From Dehalococcoidia bacterium (lineage in GTDB: Bacteria; Chloroflexota; Dehalococcoidia; DSTF01; JACRBR01), in assembly GCA_021731085.1 (NCBI GenBank), contig JAKFYB010000006.1:1-64000 (forward strand): a DNA stretch of 64,000 nt, in the 5' to 3' direction. Under the pieces are notes generated by a model. It did not search any database. It was not told the origin of the DNA and saw nothing but the letters and a program-made list of their open reading frames with translations. Of the stretch, positions 53,286 through 62,062 are shown piece by piece. A program made the position numbers and the translations under genes. Every line of letters starts with the position of its first letter. Position 1 is the stretch's first letter.

Positions 53286-54980
53286 ATGGCTGAGAACAAC
53301 GGAAACGGTGCCAAGGGCGAGAGTGCGGGGGTGCGCGAAGGGATGGGCGCCTGGGAGTCTGGATCGCTGAAGAAGGCTCTTGACCGCGGCGGCGAGCGCC
53401 AGGAGCAATTCGCGACGACATCCACCGAGACGCGCCGGCTGTACACCCCGCTGGACACGGAAGCACCGGCGTACGAACGTGACCTTGGTAGTCCAGGCCA
53501 GTTTCCGTATACGCGCGGCGTGCAGGAGACGATGTACCGCGGACGTCTATGGACGATGCGGCAGTACGCAGGATTCGGAACCGCGATGGAGTCCAATCGG
53601 CGCTTCAAGTTTCTTCTGAGCCAGGGGCAAACGGGGCTGTCGGTGGCATTCGACCTGCCAACGCAGATTGGACTTGATTCCGACGATCCGAACGCGAGCG
53701 CGGAGATTGGGCAGGTCGGCGTCGCGATCGATTCTCTTGCTGATATGGAAGACATGTTCGAGCAGATCCCGCTCGATAAGGTAAGCACGTCGATGACGAT
53801 CAACGCCCCGGCCGCGGTGCTGGTAGCGATGTATCTGGCGGTGGCGGAGAAGCAGGGTGTGCCAGGCAGCGACGTGATGGGCACGGCGCAAAATGATGTA
53901 CTCAAGGAGTATGTCGCGCGAGGCACCTACATCTATCCGCCGCGACCGTCCTTGCGGCTCGCTGCGGATCTGATTACATACGGCGCTGCGCACGCGCCGA
54001 AGTTCAACACGATCAGCGTGAGCGGATATCACATTCGCGATGCCGGTTCGACCGCAAGTCAGGAAATCGGCTTTGCATTCTCGAATGCGATCGCTTACCT
54101 CGAGGCCTGCCAGCGATCCGGTGTCGATGTGGACGAGGTAGCGCCGCGCATCTCCTGGATATTCAACACGCACAACAACTTCTTCGAGGAGATCGCAAAG
54201 TACCGTGCATTGCGACGCATGTGGGCGAAGCTTCTGCGCGAGCGGTTCGGGGCGAAGAATCCGAATTCGTGGAAGCTCCGCACGCACATCCAGACTGGTG
54301 GCGCGACGCTCACGGCGCAGCAGCCGGAGAACAACATCGTGCGGGCGTCGGTGCAAACGCTAGCTTCTGTTCTGGGTGGCGTGCAGTCGATCGCGCTGTC
54401 CTGCTACGACGAGGCGCTGGCGATCCCGACGGAGGAAGCGCAGCGCATCGCACTCAGGACGCAGCAGATCATCGGGCATGAGACAGGCGTGACGGACACT
54501 GTGGATCCGTTTGGCGGCTCGTACTACGTCGAAGCGCTGACGGACGAGATCGAGGCCGCAGCACAAGAGTACATCAACCGTATTGAGGACATGGGCGGAT
54601 CGGTTTCGGCGATCGAGTCGGGCTACATGCAGACGGAGATCCAGGAAGCTGCCGTCGAGCAGCAGCGCGCGATCGAGTCCGGTGCGCGCGTCGTGGTTGG
54701 CGTGAACAAGTTCAAGAGCGATGAAGAGCCGGAACCGACGATCTTCCGGATGAATCATGAAGTCGCTCAGGCGCAGATTGTGCGACTCAAGCGGGTTCGG
54801 GCAGAACGTGATAGCGCGGCGTCAGGCAAGGCGCTGGCCAGATTGCGTGAAGCCGCACAGGGCGACGACAACCTGATGCCGGCGATTCTCGACGCGGTCA
54901 AGGCGTACGCCACGCTGGGCGAGATCTGCGGGGAGCTTCGTACGGTTTGGGGCGAATACCGCCCGCCGACGGTGGTGTGA
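53286..54980 (+). CDS. Methylmalonyl-CoA mutase, catalytic subunit only
   Basis: The ATG at 53286 follows a GGATCGAGG ribosome-binding site. The 564-aa protein is the catalytic (TIM-barrel) half: PYTRGVQETMYRGRLWTMRQYAGFGTA, FDLPTQIGLDSDDP and SGYHIRDAGSTASQEIGF, and it ends after EICGELRTVWGEY without the B12-binding domain. It rearranges (R)-methylmalonyl-CoA and succinyl-CoA with a separate small B12 subunit, which is not in the window. Isobutyryl-CoA mutase is an alternative substrate assignment. Confidence 0.92.
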   Translation: MAENNGNGAKGESAGVREGMGAWESGSLKKALDRGGERQEQFATTSTETRRLYTPLDTEAPAYERDLGSPGQFPYTRGVQETMYRGRLWTMRQYAGFGTAMESNRRFKFLLSQGQTGLSVAFDLPTQIGLDSDDPNASAEIGQVGVAIDSLADMEDMFEQIPLDKVSTSMTINAPAAVLVAMYLAVAEKQGVPGSDVMGTAQNDVLKEYVARGTYIYPPRPSLRLAADLITYGAAHAPKFNTISVSGYHIRDAGSTASQEIGFAFSNAIAYLEACQRSGVDVDEVAPRISWIFNTHNNFFEEIAKYRALRRMWAKLLRERFGAKNPNSWKLRTHIQTGGATLTAQQPENNIVRASVQTLASVLGGVQSIALSCYDEALAIPTEEAQRIALRTQQIIGHETGVTDTVDPFGGSYYVEALTDEIEAAAQEYINRIEDMGGSVSAIESGYMQTEIQEAAVEQQRAIESGARVVVGVNKFKSDEEPEPTIFRMNHEVAQAQIVRLKRVRAERDSAASGKALARLREAAQGDDNLMPAILDAVKAYATLGEICGELRTVWGEYRPPTVV

Positions 54981-55062
54981 GAGACCGGCATCTTGACGGC
55001 GTTGGGGCGCGGCTATGCCGTTGAATCTCGATGCTGTACAGTCTCCGCCGATGTGCAATTCC

Positions 55063-55093
55063 CCCGCCTCGGCGTGATGCACGGGCGGGTTTT
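55063..55093 (+). terminator. Possible terminator/attenuator before the FabG gene
   Basis: CCCGCC and GGCGGG pair across about 15 nt, followed by TTTT. It lies between the mutase stop and the FabG start. Confidence 0.45.
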
Positions 55094-55108
55094 CATCGTG
55101 GAGGAAGA

Positions 55109-55855
55109 ATGGCGAAGCGCCTCGAAGGGCAAGTGGCGGTTGTTACAGGAGCCTCCCGCGGGCTAGGGCGCGCGTGCGCTCTTGAATTGGGCCGTGAGGG
55201 CGCGACGGTCGTCGTGAACTACTTCACCAGTCCAGATCCGGCGAAAGAGGTTGTGGCCGAGATCGAGGCTGCGGGCTCGAAGGCTATCGCCGTCGCGGGT
55301 AACGTCGGCGTTGCGGCGGAAGCCAAAGCACTCATCGACAAGACGATCGAGACGTACGGCCATATCGACATCCTCATCAACAACGCCGGCATCAACAGAG
55401 ACAAGACCCTCAAGCGGATGAGCAACGAGGACTGGGACGACGTCATCACCACGGACCTGAGCAGCGCGTTCTACTGCACCTCGGCAGCGGTTCCACACAT
55501 GACTGAACGCAACTACGGACGGATCATCGTGATGTCCAGCATCATCGGTCAGATGGGCAATCTGGGGCAATCGAACTACGCCGCAGCCAAGGCGGGCCTG
55601 ATCGCGTTCGCGAAATCGGCGGCGAAGGAGCTGGCACGGAACAACATCACCGTAAACGCGATGTGCCCGGGTTTCGTTGAGACGGATATGGTCATTGCCT
55701 TGAGTGACGAAGTCAAGGCCGCCTTGCTGAAGAACATCCCACTTGGCCGATTCGGCAAGCCGGAGGAAGTCGCGAACTTTGTGCGCTTCCTTGTGACCGA
55801 AGGTGACTGGATCACGGGTCAGCAGTTCAATCCAAACGGTGGCCAGTACATGTAG
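55109..55855 (+). CDS. fabG: 3-oxoacyl-[ACP]/acetoacetyl-CoA reductase (SDR)
   Basis: The ATG at 55109 follows GGAGG. The 248-aa SDR has TGASRGLGRA (NADPH loop), NNAG, the catalytic S and Y-x-x-x-K (MSSIIGQMGNLGQSNYAAAK) and the C-terminal NPNGGQYM. Its C-terminus (ITGQQFNPNGGQYM) resembles PhaB-type acetoacetyl-CoA reductases. It lies next to the hydroxyacyl-CoA dehydrogenase. Confidence 0.92.
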   Translation: MAKRLEGQVAVVTGASRGLGRACALELGREGATVVVNYFTSPDPAKEVVAEIEAAGSKAIAVAGNVGVAAEAKALIDKTIETYGHIDILINNAGINRDKTLKRMSNEDWDDVITTDLSSAFYCTSAAVPHMTERNYGRIIVMSSIIGQMGNLGQSNYAAAKAGLIAFAKSAAKELARNNITVNAMCPGFVETDMVIALSDEVKAALLKNIPLGRFGKPEEVANFVRFLVTEGDWITGQQFNPNGGQYM

Positions 55856-55923
55856 GTTCGTCGAGAACCAAGAAGCAGGACTTTTAGAAGCCGCGCTATG
55901 AACGATCGAAGGGCGTCCACACC

Positions 55924-56673
55924 ATGAACATCGATGACATCAAGCTGGTTGGGGTTATGGGTGGCGGCGTCATGGGTGGCGGTATCGCGCAGTCGTTCAT
56001 TGCCGCCGGGTTCTCGGCAATCGTCCGCGACTTGAACGACGACCTGATCGAGAAGACTCGTGCGTCGATGATCGATGGCCGGTTCGGACTGAAGGGCGCC
56101 GTCGACCGTGGCAAAATGTCACAGGCGGACTACGACGCGACGGTCGCGCGACTGTCATTCACGCAGGACGTAGGGGATCTGGCGGCTTGCGATTTGATCA
56201 TCGAGGCGGTGCCAGAGAACCTCGAGCTAAAGAAGACTGTGTTCAAGGAGTTGGACGCGATCGTAAAGAAGGACGCTATCTTCGCTACGAACACATCCGG
56301 GTTCGCGATCTCGGATGTGAACAAGGCAGTGTCGCGCCGTGATCGGTTCATCGGGTTTCACTGGTTCAGCCCGGCCTTCATCATGAAGCCCATCGAGATT
56401 ATCTACGCGCCGGAAACGTCGCAGGAGACGATCGACACGATGGTGGCAATCACGAAGAAGATGGGGAAGGCGCCGATTCTTGTGAAGGACGCGCCGGGCA
56501 AGTACGGGTTTGTCGGCAATCGCATCTACTTCGCGATGGTGGCGGAGGCGCGCAAGGTCCTGGAAGAAGGGATTGCGAGCGCCGAAGACATCGATGAGGT
56601 GATGAAGCTGGGATACAACTGGCCGGTGGGGCCGCTGGGCATGACGCGCGGCGCACGCGGCGGCTGGCAATAG
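55924..56673 (+). CDS. 3-hydroxybutyryl-CoA dehydrogenase, C-terminally truncated
   Basis: The N-terminus has the Rossmann GVMGGGVMGGGIAQ and the 3-hydroxyacyl-CoA dehydrogenase segments LIIEAVPENLELKKTVFKELDA and FHWFSPAFIMK. The protein stops at 249 aa, in MTRGARGGWQ, right after GYNWPVGPLGM, where the family continues for about 35-45 residues (DLIGLD...). The next gene begins 38 bp later, so there is no room for the missing part. It is a decayed or deleted gene and may not be stable. Confidence 0.88.
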   Translation: MNIDDIKLVGVMGGGVMGGGIAQSFIAAGFSAIVRDLNDDLIEKTRASMIDGRFGLKGAVDRGKMSQADYDATVARLSFTQDVGDLAACDLIIEAVPENLELKKTVFKELDAIVKKDAIFATNTSGFAISDVNKAVSRRDRFIGFHWFSPAFIMKPIEIIYAPETSQETIDTMVAITKKMGKAPILVKDAPGKYGFVGNRIYFAMVAEARKVLEEGIASAEDIDEVMKLGYNWPVGPLGMTRGARGGWQ

Positions 56674-56695
56674 GGCTGGTGCTGTGGCACCAGCT
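56674..56695. terminator. Hairpin at the end of the truncated dehydrogenase
   Basis: GCTGGTGC and GCACCAGC form a perfect 8-bp stem with a TGTG loop directly after the stop codon. No T-run follows, so terminator activity is uncertain. Confidence 0.35.
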
Positions 56696-56710
56696 GCGTA
56701 GTTAACGTCG

Positions 56711-57298
56711 TTGTTGATTGATCTCCACTGTCACACGAAGGTTCACTCCGCTTGTAGCGCCCTGACTCCGGAGGCGCTCGTGCGCGCTGCACAGGCCCGT
56801 GGGCTCGATGGCGTGTGTATCACCGAACACGATGCCCTGTGGCCACTGCGTGACCTCGAGCGGCTCGCCTCCGAGATGGACTTTCTTGTGTTGCGCGGCA
56901 TGGAGGTTACGACTGAGGTCGGGCACGTATTGGTGTACGGCGCATCCGCTCATCGGCCGGAGATGGCAACCCTGGCCGAACTGCGCGCAATCGTGCGGGC
57001 GGAGCGGGCTATGATGTTTCTTGCGCACCCTAGTCGGAAGTACGGATCGCTGCTGCCGGATGATCTGGGGGTCTATTTCGATTCGGTCGAGGCGCAGAAT
57101 GGGACTGAGGGGGTGTTGCAAAACACAGATGCGACGAGACTCGCGGCAGGACTGTCTCTGCCTGGGATTGGAGGCAGCGACGCACATTCGGTGCGGGAGG
57201 TCGGTGTGTGCGCAACGAAGTTCGATGGGATCGTGCGCAACGAGGATGATCTTCTGCTCGCGCTACGTTCGGGCGCGTTTTCGGCTGTGAAATTGTAG
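56711..57298 (+). CDS. PHP-domain metal-dependent phosphoesterase
   Basis: The TTG start gives 195 aa with the PHP motifs DLHCHT, ITEHDAL, HPSRKYG and GGSDAH. These ligate metals for phosphoester hydrolysis. TAGTTA, 6 nt upstream of the start, could be a -10 box. The neighbours do not tell the substrate. Confidence 0.85.
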   Translation: MLIDLHCHTKVHSACSALTPEALVRAAQARGLDGVCITEHDALWPLRDLERLASEMDFLVLRGMEVTTEVGHVLVYGASAHRPEMATLAELRAIVRAERAMMFLAHPSRKYGSLLPDDLGVYFDSVEAQNGTEGVLQNTDATRLAAGLSLPGIGGSDAHSVREVGVCATKFDGIVRNEDDLLLALRSGAFSAVKL

Positions 57299-57406
57299 CG
57301 CGCGCGCATTTCCCCTACGCCTGCTAGCAACGCATACGCTTGTTCTGATAGCCTTACGCGATTGCATAGCGATCAATGACGCTGGGATGAGGCAAGGAGG
57401 TCGGTG

Positions 57407-58552
57407 ATGGGTGAAGGCGCCATTCTTGGACGGAACATTTCGCGGCGGAAGTTTCTCGCGGCATCGGCAGCAACCGTAACAGCGGCGGCCGGGTTGGGCA
57501 TTTCGGCTTGCGACCCGTACATCGTGCGGAAGATTCAGCAAGACAAGACACCTCGGCAGCCGCATCACACCGCGTGGGTGTGGCAGTTCTCGACGGACGG
57601 TGGACTTGACACAGTGGCGGAGCGCTTGCAGGGCAGGAACGTCGGCGTCGTCATCAAGACACACGACGAGTTGGACTGGATGTCGCGGTATGACCACCAC
57701 GGCGACGCGATCTCCAGCGCGCAACGCGCTGCGAACGTCGGGCGCTTCTTCGAGGACCGAGGGGTTCCGTACCACGCTTGGTGCGTGATCAAGGGCATTC
57801 ATCCGGAGCGAGAAGCGGAGATGTGCGCGGAGGTTCTCGCGGGCGGGGCTCGCAGCCTCGTGCTTGACATCGAGGCGGGATCGGGCTTTTGGGTGGGTGG
57901 CGTCGCGGAGGTGGAGCGATTCGGGAACCGGCTGCGCACGTTGCAGCCGTACGCGCGCGTGGACATTTCGATTGACGCGCGGCCGTGGCGTATCAATCTT
58001 GTGCCGATGGCGCCGTTCGTGTCGCTGAGCGACGGCATTTGGCCCCAGCTGTACTGGGACACCTTCAACACGTCAGGGAACTACGACGGGTATCGAGCAG
58101 CGGGGTTCACGATCCCCGCGGATGGACTGACACCGGAGTTCCTGGTGGACGCGACGGCACAGATTCTGGCACCGTATGAGCGGCCGATCATTCCGATCGG
58201 ACAAGGCGCTACGACCAACCCGCAGGCTTGGCCGCGGTTTACGCATCGTGCATGGGAGTTGGGGCAGACGGAGGTATCAATCTGGCGGCTCGGTGTGACG
58301 CCCAATGAGACGGTTGATTATCTAGGCGCGAATCAGCCCGGGCCGGAGCCAATCGCGCCGCCACCAACGGCAACGGCGACATCGAACGCAAAGACGAAAA
58401 CGGCCACGCCGACGAAGACGCCAAAGCAGCCGACGGCGACCAAGACCTCAACGCGAACGCCAACGCCGACGCGGACCCACACTCCCACGCGAACACCGTC
58501 GCCGCTCTCGACATCAACGTCGACACCGACGCCGACTCCAACCATGCCCTAG
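57407..58552 (+). CDS. Tat-exported lipoprotein with glycoside-hydrolase-like domain and P/T-rich tail
   Basis: The ATG at 57407 follows AAGGAGG. The N-terminus has a twin-arginine signal (NISRRKFLAASAA) and lipobox ISAC. Residues about 50-300 look like a TIM-barrel GH-like domain (HTAWVWQF, IKTHDELDW, DIEAGSGFW, SIDARPW). The tail is a Pro/Thr/Ser repeat. It is probably a surface enzyme or binding protein. Reaction unknown. Confidence 0.8.
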   Translation: MGEGAILGRNISRRKFLAASAATVTAAAGLGISACDPYIVRKIQQDKTPRQPHHTAWVWQFSTDGGLDTVAERLQGRNVGVVIKTHDELDWMSRYDHHGDAISSAQRAANVGRFFEDRGVPYHAWCVIKGIHPEREAEMCAEVLAGGARSLVLDIEAGSGFWVGGVAEVERFGNRLRTLQPYARVDISIDARPWRINLVPMAPFVSLSDGIWPQLYWDTFNTSGNYDGYRAAGFTIPADGLTPEFLVDATAQILAPYERPIIPIGQGATTNPQAWPRFTHRAWELGQTEVSIWRLGVTPNETVDYLGANQPGPEPIAPPPTATATSNAKTKTATPTKTPKQPTATKTSTRTPTPTRTHTPTRTPSPLSTSTSTPTPTPTMP

Positions 58553-58602
58553 GCAAGGTTCTGGATCAGCGCACCTACGAAGGGTACGGAAACCTGGGAG
58601 TG

Positions 58603-58836
58603 CTAGCTCTCGCGCCAGGTTACGAAGTCGTGGACGAGGCGCTTGAGCGTGCTTTGTTGAGGCTGCGCTCGCCGTTCGTACCGGGTGAAGCAGCGTGTGC
58701 ACCTGTACACGCTCTGTGCCGCGCCGAGGGAGTGGCGGACGATGCTGCCCCGGCAGCCGTCCTGCGCGCAGTCGCGAACTGACGCGTCGATAATGTGGAT
58801 ACGTGGCGCTTCGACTTCGTGGACTGGTAGGTTCAT
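58603..58836 (-). CDS. Small zinc-finger-like hypothetical protein (77 aa)
   Basis: The protein has four cysteines as pairs (CAQDGC and CTRC), like a zinc ribbon. It has no clear ribosome-binding site. It fills most of the 415-bp gap between the Tat lipoprotein and the first Gfo/Idh gene. Confidence 0.5.
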   Translation of the reverse strand: MNLPVHEVEAPRIHIIDASVRDCAQDGCRGSIVRHSLGAAQSVYRCTRCFTRYERRAQPQQSTLKRLVHDFVTWRES

Positions 58837-58968
58837 GACAGGGAAATCGTAGTGGTCGTGCGACCGAAGGCGATCCGGCTTATGTGCAGCGTTAACGCAC
58901 GTTAATCAATCGTTAACCTAGAGCCGCCTGCTGCGTGCGCCGGTGTTCTCGTCAATCATGGAGGTCCA

Positions 58969-60204
58969 ATGGGGCGTAGTCTGGGCATCGGATTCGTGGG
59001 AGCCGGGTTCATGAACCGCTTTCACGTGCAGAGTCTCGTCGGCGTGCGGGACTGCGACGTGACGGGTGTGTTCAGTCCGACGCAGGCGAACGCTGAGGCT
59101 CTTGCGGGCCTGGCGAAAGAGCTTGGGGTCGGCGAGCCGCGGGTGCACGCGTCGCTGGCCGAGCTTGTCGCAGACCCTGCTGTGGACGCGCTGTGGATCG
59201 CAACGACGAACGACACGCGAATCGCGGTGATCGAGGAGATCGTCGATGCGGTGAAGTCCGGGAAGGGCACGCTCATCGGGATTGCGTGCGAGAAGCCGCT
59301 GGCGCGCAACCTGGCTGAGGCGCGGAGGATGATCGCGCTGATCGAGTCGACGCCGTTGCTGCACGGCTACCTTGAGAACCAAGTGTTCGAGCCGTCGATC
59401 GTTCGGGGCAAGGAGATCATCTGGCGGCGTGCGGCGCCGATCGCGGGGCGCCCGTATCTCGCGCGGGCGGCGGAGGAACACAGCGGGCCGCACATGCCGT
59501 GGTTCTGGGACGGCGTGCGCCAGGGTGGCGGCGTTCTGAACGACATGCTGTGCCATAGCTATGAGGCGGCACGTTTTCTGCTGACGTCGCCAGATGAAAC
59601 GCGTGAGGCGTTAGTGGTCGAGGAAGTGAACGCACAGATTGCGTCGCTTAAGTGGACGCGGCGGGAGTACGCCGAGTTGTTGAGCGAGCGCTACGGTGGG
59701 GCCGTGGACTACAAGCGCGCGCCAGCGGAGGATTTCGCGCGGGCATCTGTGAAGCTGCGGGCGCCGGGCGGCGAGACGCTGCTGGTGGAGGCGACGACGT
59801 CGTGGAGCTTCGTGGGGCCGGCGTTGCGATTGCGGGCAGAGTTGCTGGGGCCGGAGTATGCGCTGGAGGTCGACAGCCTGAAGGCGGATCTCAGTGTGTT
59901 CCTGAGCCGGCGCGTCACCGGGGCGGAGGGCGAAGACCTCGTCGAGAAACAGAATGCCGAGCAGGGGCTGATGCCGGTAGTTGCAGACGAGGCCGGTGTG
60001 TACGGGTACGTCGCGGAGAACCGGCATATGGTGCGCCGGTTTCTCGATGGCGTCATGCCGGACGAGAACTGGTGCGACGGTCTCGCTGTGACGGAAGTAT
60101 TGATGGCGTGCTACAAGTCGGCAGAAGAGGGACGGACGATCGCGTTTCCCGCGAACCTTACGGACTTTGTGCCGCAGGTGGCGCAGGGGACGTGGCGGGG
60201 ATAG
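58969..60204 (+). CDS. Gfo/Idh/MocA-family NAD(P)-dependent oxidoreductase
   Basis: The ATG follows GGAGG. The 411-aa protein has a Rossmann GIGFVGAGFMNRFHV, the EKPLARNL segment typical of the family and the C-terminal alpha/beta domain. It oxidises a sugar or inositol-like substrate. The neighbours (a second family member and a sugar isomerase) suggest a sugar catabolic group. Confidence 0.9.
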   Translation: MGRSLGIGFVGAGFMNRFHVQSLVGVRDCDVTGVFSPTQANAEALAGLAKELGVGEPRVHASLAELVADPAVDALWIATTNDTRIAVIEEIVDAVKSGKGTLIGIACEKPLARNLAEARRMIALIESTPLLHGYLENQVFEPSIVRGKEIIWRRAAPIAGRPYLARAAEEHSGPHMPWFWDGVRQGGGVLNDMLCHSYEAARFLLTSPDETREALVVEEVNAQIASLKWTRREYAELLSERYGGAVDYKRAPAEDFARASVKLRAPGGETLLVEATTSWSFVGPALRLRAELLGPEYALEVDSLKADLSVFLSRRVTGAEGEDLVEKQNAEQGLMPVVADEAGVYGYVAENRHMVRRFLDGVMPDENWCDGLAVTEVLMACYKSAEEGRTIAFPANLTDFVPQVAQGTWRG

Positions 60205-60228
60205 CGCGTGGAGATTCGTGCTTGGTGA

Positions 60229-60579
60229 TTGGTGGACGCTGAAGCAATCGTCTCGGCACAACATCAGACTTGTAGGGTGCATGGTCTTGAACCGGTGTTT
60301 CCTGACTCTGATTCTATGATCGTCGGGCGCGGCTTCGACAACGCCAACGCTCCAATCCACGAACTCCGACATCCACCGGAAGGGCAAAGCTGCGGTTGGT
60401 ACATCTGGACGGGTGACTGGTCGGACGCAGCTGACTTCTTTTCGCCGGTTCATGTTCACCATGCCGCCGACTTGTATCCGGACGTGCTTTCGTACCTCGC
60501 GCTTCCGCCCGGCTGGAGATTCTTGATCGCGCCGGACTATGAGGACGTGTGGTTCGACAGCGCGCTGCTTGAGATTTAG
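60229..60579 (+). CDS. Hypothetical protein (116 aa), immunity-like
   Basis: The TTG start is uncertain (GTG 60232 is similar). The segment CGWYIWTGDWSD...DFFSPVHVHH and GWRFLIAPDYEDVWFD resembles a family I recall from immunity-protein and DUF2185-like proteins. It overlaps the next gene by 4 nt, at convergent ends. Confidence 0.65.
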   Translation: MVDAEAIVSAQHQTCRVHGLEPVFPDSDSMIVGRGFDNANAPIHELRHPPEGQSCGWYIWTGDWSDAADFFSPVHVHHAADLYPDVLSYLALPPGWRFLIAPDYEDVWFDSALLEI

Positions 60580-61628
60580 GCCTCAACGGTTACGTCTCGG
60601 CCTTCTTCGGCGCTGCGGTAGGCGGCGTCGATGATGCGCTGGACGTTCAGGGTTTCCTCGGGTCTTACCAGTTGTTCGGCTTTGCCGGCGATGACGTCGA
60701 GCCAGTGGCGGATCTCGCGGGTGTAGGAGGCGGTCCAGTCGGCGGGGGCGACTTGGAGCTTCTCGTCGACGGGAATGCCGGCATGGTTGCGGTAGATCAT
60801 GGGTGGGATCGTCGTGGCGCCTGCCTCGGTGCCGACGATGCGAACGGAGAACTGCTCGGCGTCGATATGGGTTGCCCACGATGTGCGGAGGAGGAGCGAG
60901 GCGCCGTTGTCGAAGTGGACGAGGGCAACGGCGAAGTCCTCGACGTCGAACTTCGCGGGATCCCATGCGTTGCGGAACTGCTTCGCGATCTCGGGACGCT
61001 GGCCAAACTTCGAGGCCATGTGGGATGAGACGCGGACGGGCGCCGGGTTGTTCATGAGGTAGATGGCGAGATCCAGCATGTGGACGCCGACGTCGAGCAT
61101 CGCGCCGCCGTGGGAGTGCTGCTTGTAGTGGAACAGACCCCATGCCGGGATGCCCATACGTCGCAGGGCGGTCGCCTCGCCGTAGTAGATCTCGCCCATG
61201 TCGCCACTGTCGATGATGCGGCGGATGGCGCGTGAGTTCTCGTTCCAGCGCCAGTTCTGTGCGGCCATCAACGCTTTGCCGGCGGACTTCGCGGCGGCGA
61301 ACATCTCTTTCGCTTCGGCGACGCTGATGGCTAACGGCTTCTCACAGAGGACGTGGGCGCCGGCTTCGAGGCAGCCGAGGACGAGTTCCCGGTGGTAGAC
61401 GTTGGGCACGCAGACGCTGACGGCGTCGGGCCTCTCTTTCTCGACCATCTCCAGCCAGTCGCTGTAGACCTGCGGGATGCCATGCTTCTTCGCCTCTGCG
61501 TTGGCGATGTCGGCATTGAGGTCAGCGATGGCGACGGGGGTGATGCGGTTGGCGGCGTAGGCGGGGAGATGGGCGATGCGCGCGGCCCAACCTGCTCCGA
61601 TTACGGCGATTTTAGGTTGGTCTGGCAT
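60576..61628 (-). CDS. Gfo/Idh/MocA-family oxidoreductase
   Basis: The 350-aa protein has IAVIGAGWAARIAHLP, CEKPLAIS and a C-terminal domain with HAGIPVDEKL. It is a second member of the family near the gene at 58969, on the other strand. Substrate unknown. Confidence 0.9.
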   Translation of the reverse strand: MPDQPKIAVIGAGWAARIAHLPAYAANRITPVAIADLNADIANAEAKKHGIPQVYSDWLEMVEKERPDAVSVCVPNVYHRELVLGCLEAGAHVLCEKPLAISVAEAKEMFAAAKSAGKALMAAQNWRWNENSRAIRRIIDSGDMGEIYYGEATALRRMGIPAWGLFHYKQHSHGGAMLDVGVHMLDLAIYLMNNPAPVRVSSHMASKFGQRPEIAKQFRNAWDPAKFDVEDFAVALVHFDNGASLLLRTSWATHIDAEQFSVRIVGTEAGATTIPPMIYRNHAGIPVDEKLQVAPADWTASYTREIRHWLDVIAGKAEQLVRPEETLNVQRIIDAAYRSAEEGRDVTVEA

Positions 61629-61948
61629 GGGCGTCTCCTTGGTTGGCGAAACACCAAATTACGCGGGTCGAATCCGAATTACTTGGCAGTTTTCTTGTTT
61701 ATGGAGCCGAACGAGCAGTTGCGATCTAGATTCTTCGTTTTCCGCAGAAGTTCGAGTGAGGCGATCGGGTGACCAAGATTTTTGAACACGCCATGAGAGC
61801 AGCGCTACTCGTAACGTCGTCGGCGAACCGGCACCGCTACATACGCTAACCACGCGACCACCAAGGTACAAGGCAGTCGTGGCACCTTTGATGCCGGTCG
61901 AGCGACGATATTCAGTTCTCTCGAGAACCGGCGCTGTCTCCGGTCTGC

Positions 61949-61974
61949 GGACAGGTCTGAAGACCCGTCCTTAC
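61949..61974. repeat. REP-like palindrome, copy A
   Basis: GGACAGGTCTGAAGACCCGTCC with one A/C mismatch, followed by TTAC. It lies in the 430-bp gap between 61628 and 62059, which holds no gene. Confidence 0.45.
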
Positions 61975-62035
61975 GTGTCGTGCCGCCGCAAACATTAGAT
62001 CTGGTGGCACCATACATTCTCGTTGATCGACGATT

Positions 62036-62062
62036 GGGACGGAGCTGAAGCTTCGTCCCTAC
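62036..62062. repeat. REP-like palindrome, copy B, at the stop of the sugar isomerase gene
   Basis: GGGACGGAGCTGAAGCTTCGTCCC followed by TAC. Same pattern as copy A. It contains the isomerase stop codon on the minus strand (CTACAT). Confidence 0.5.

Noticed and set aside
58333-58545. Repetitive minus-strand frame of Val/Gly repeats
   Set aside because: It is the antisense of the Pro/Thr-rich tail of the Tat lipoprotein.
61660-61685. GGGTCGAATCC resembling a tRNA T-loop
   Set aside because: Flanking arms do not pair and no anticodon or acceptor stem is present.
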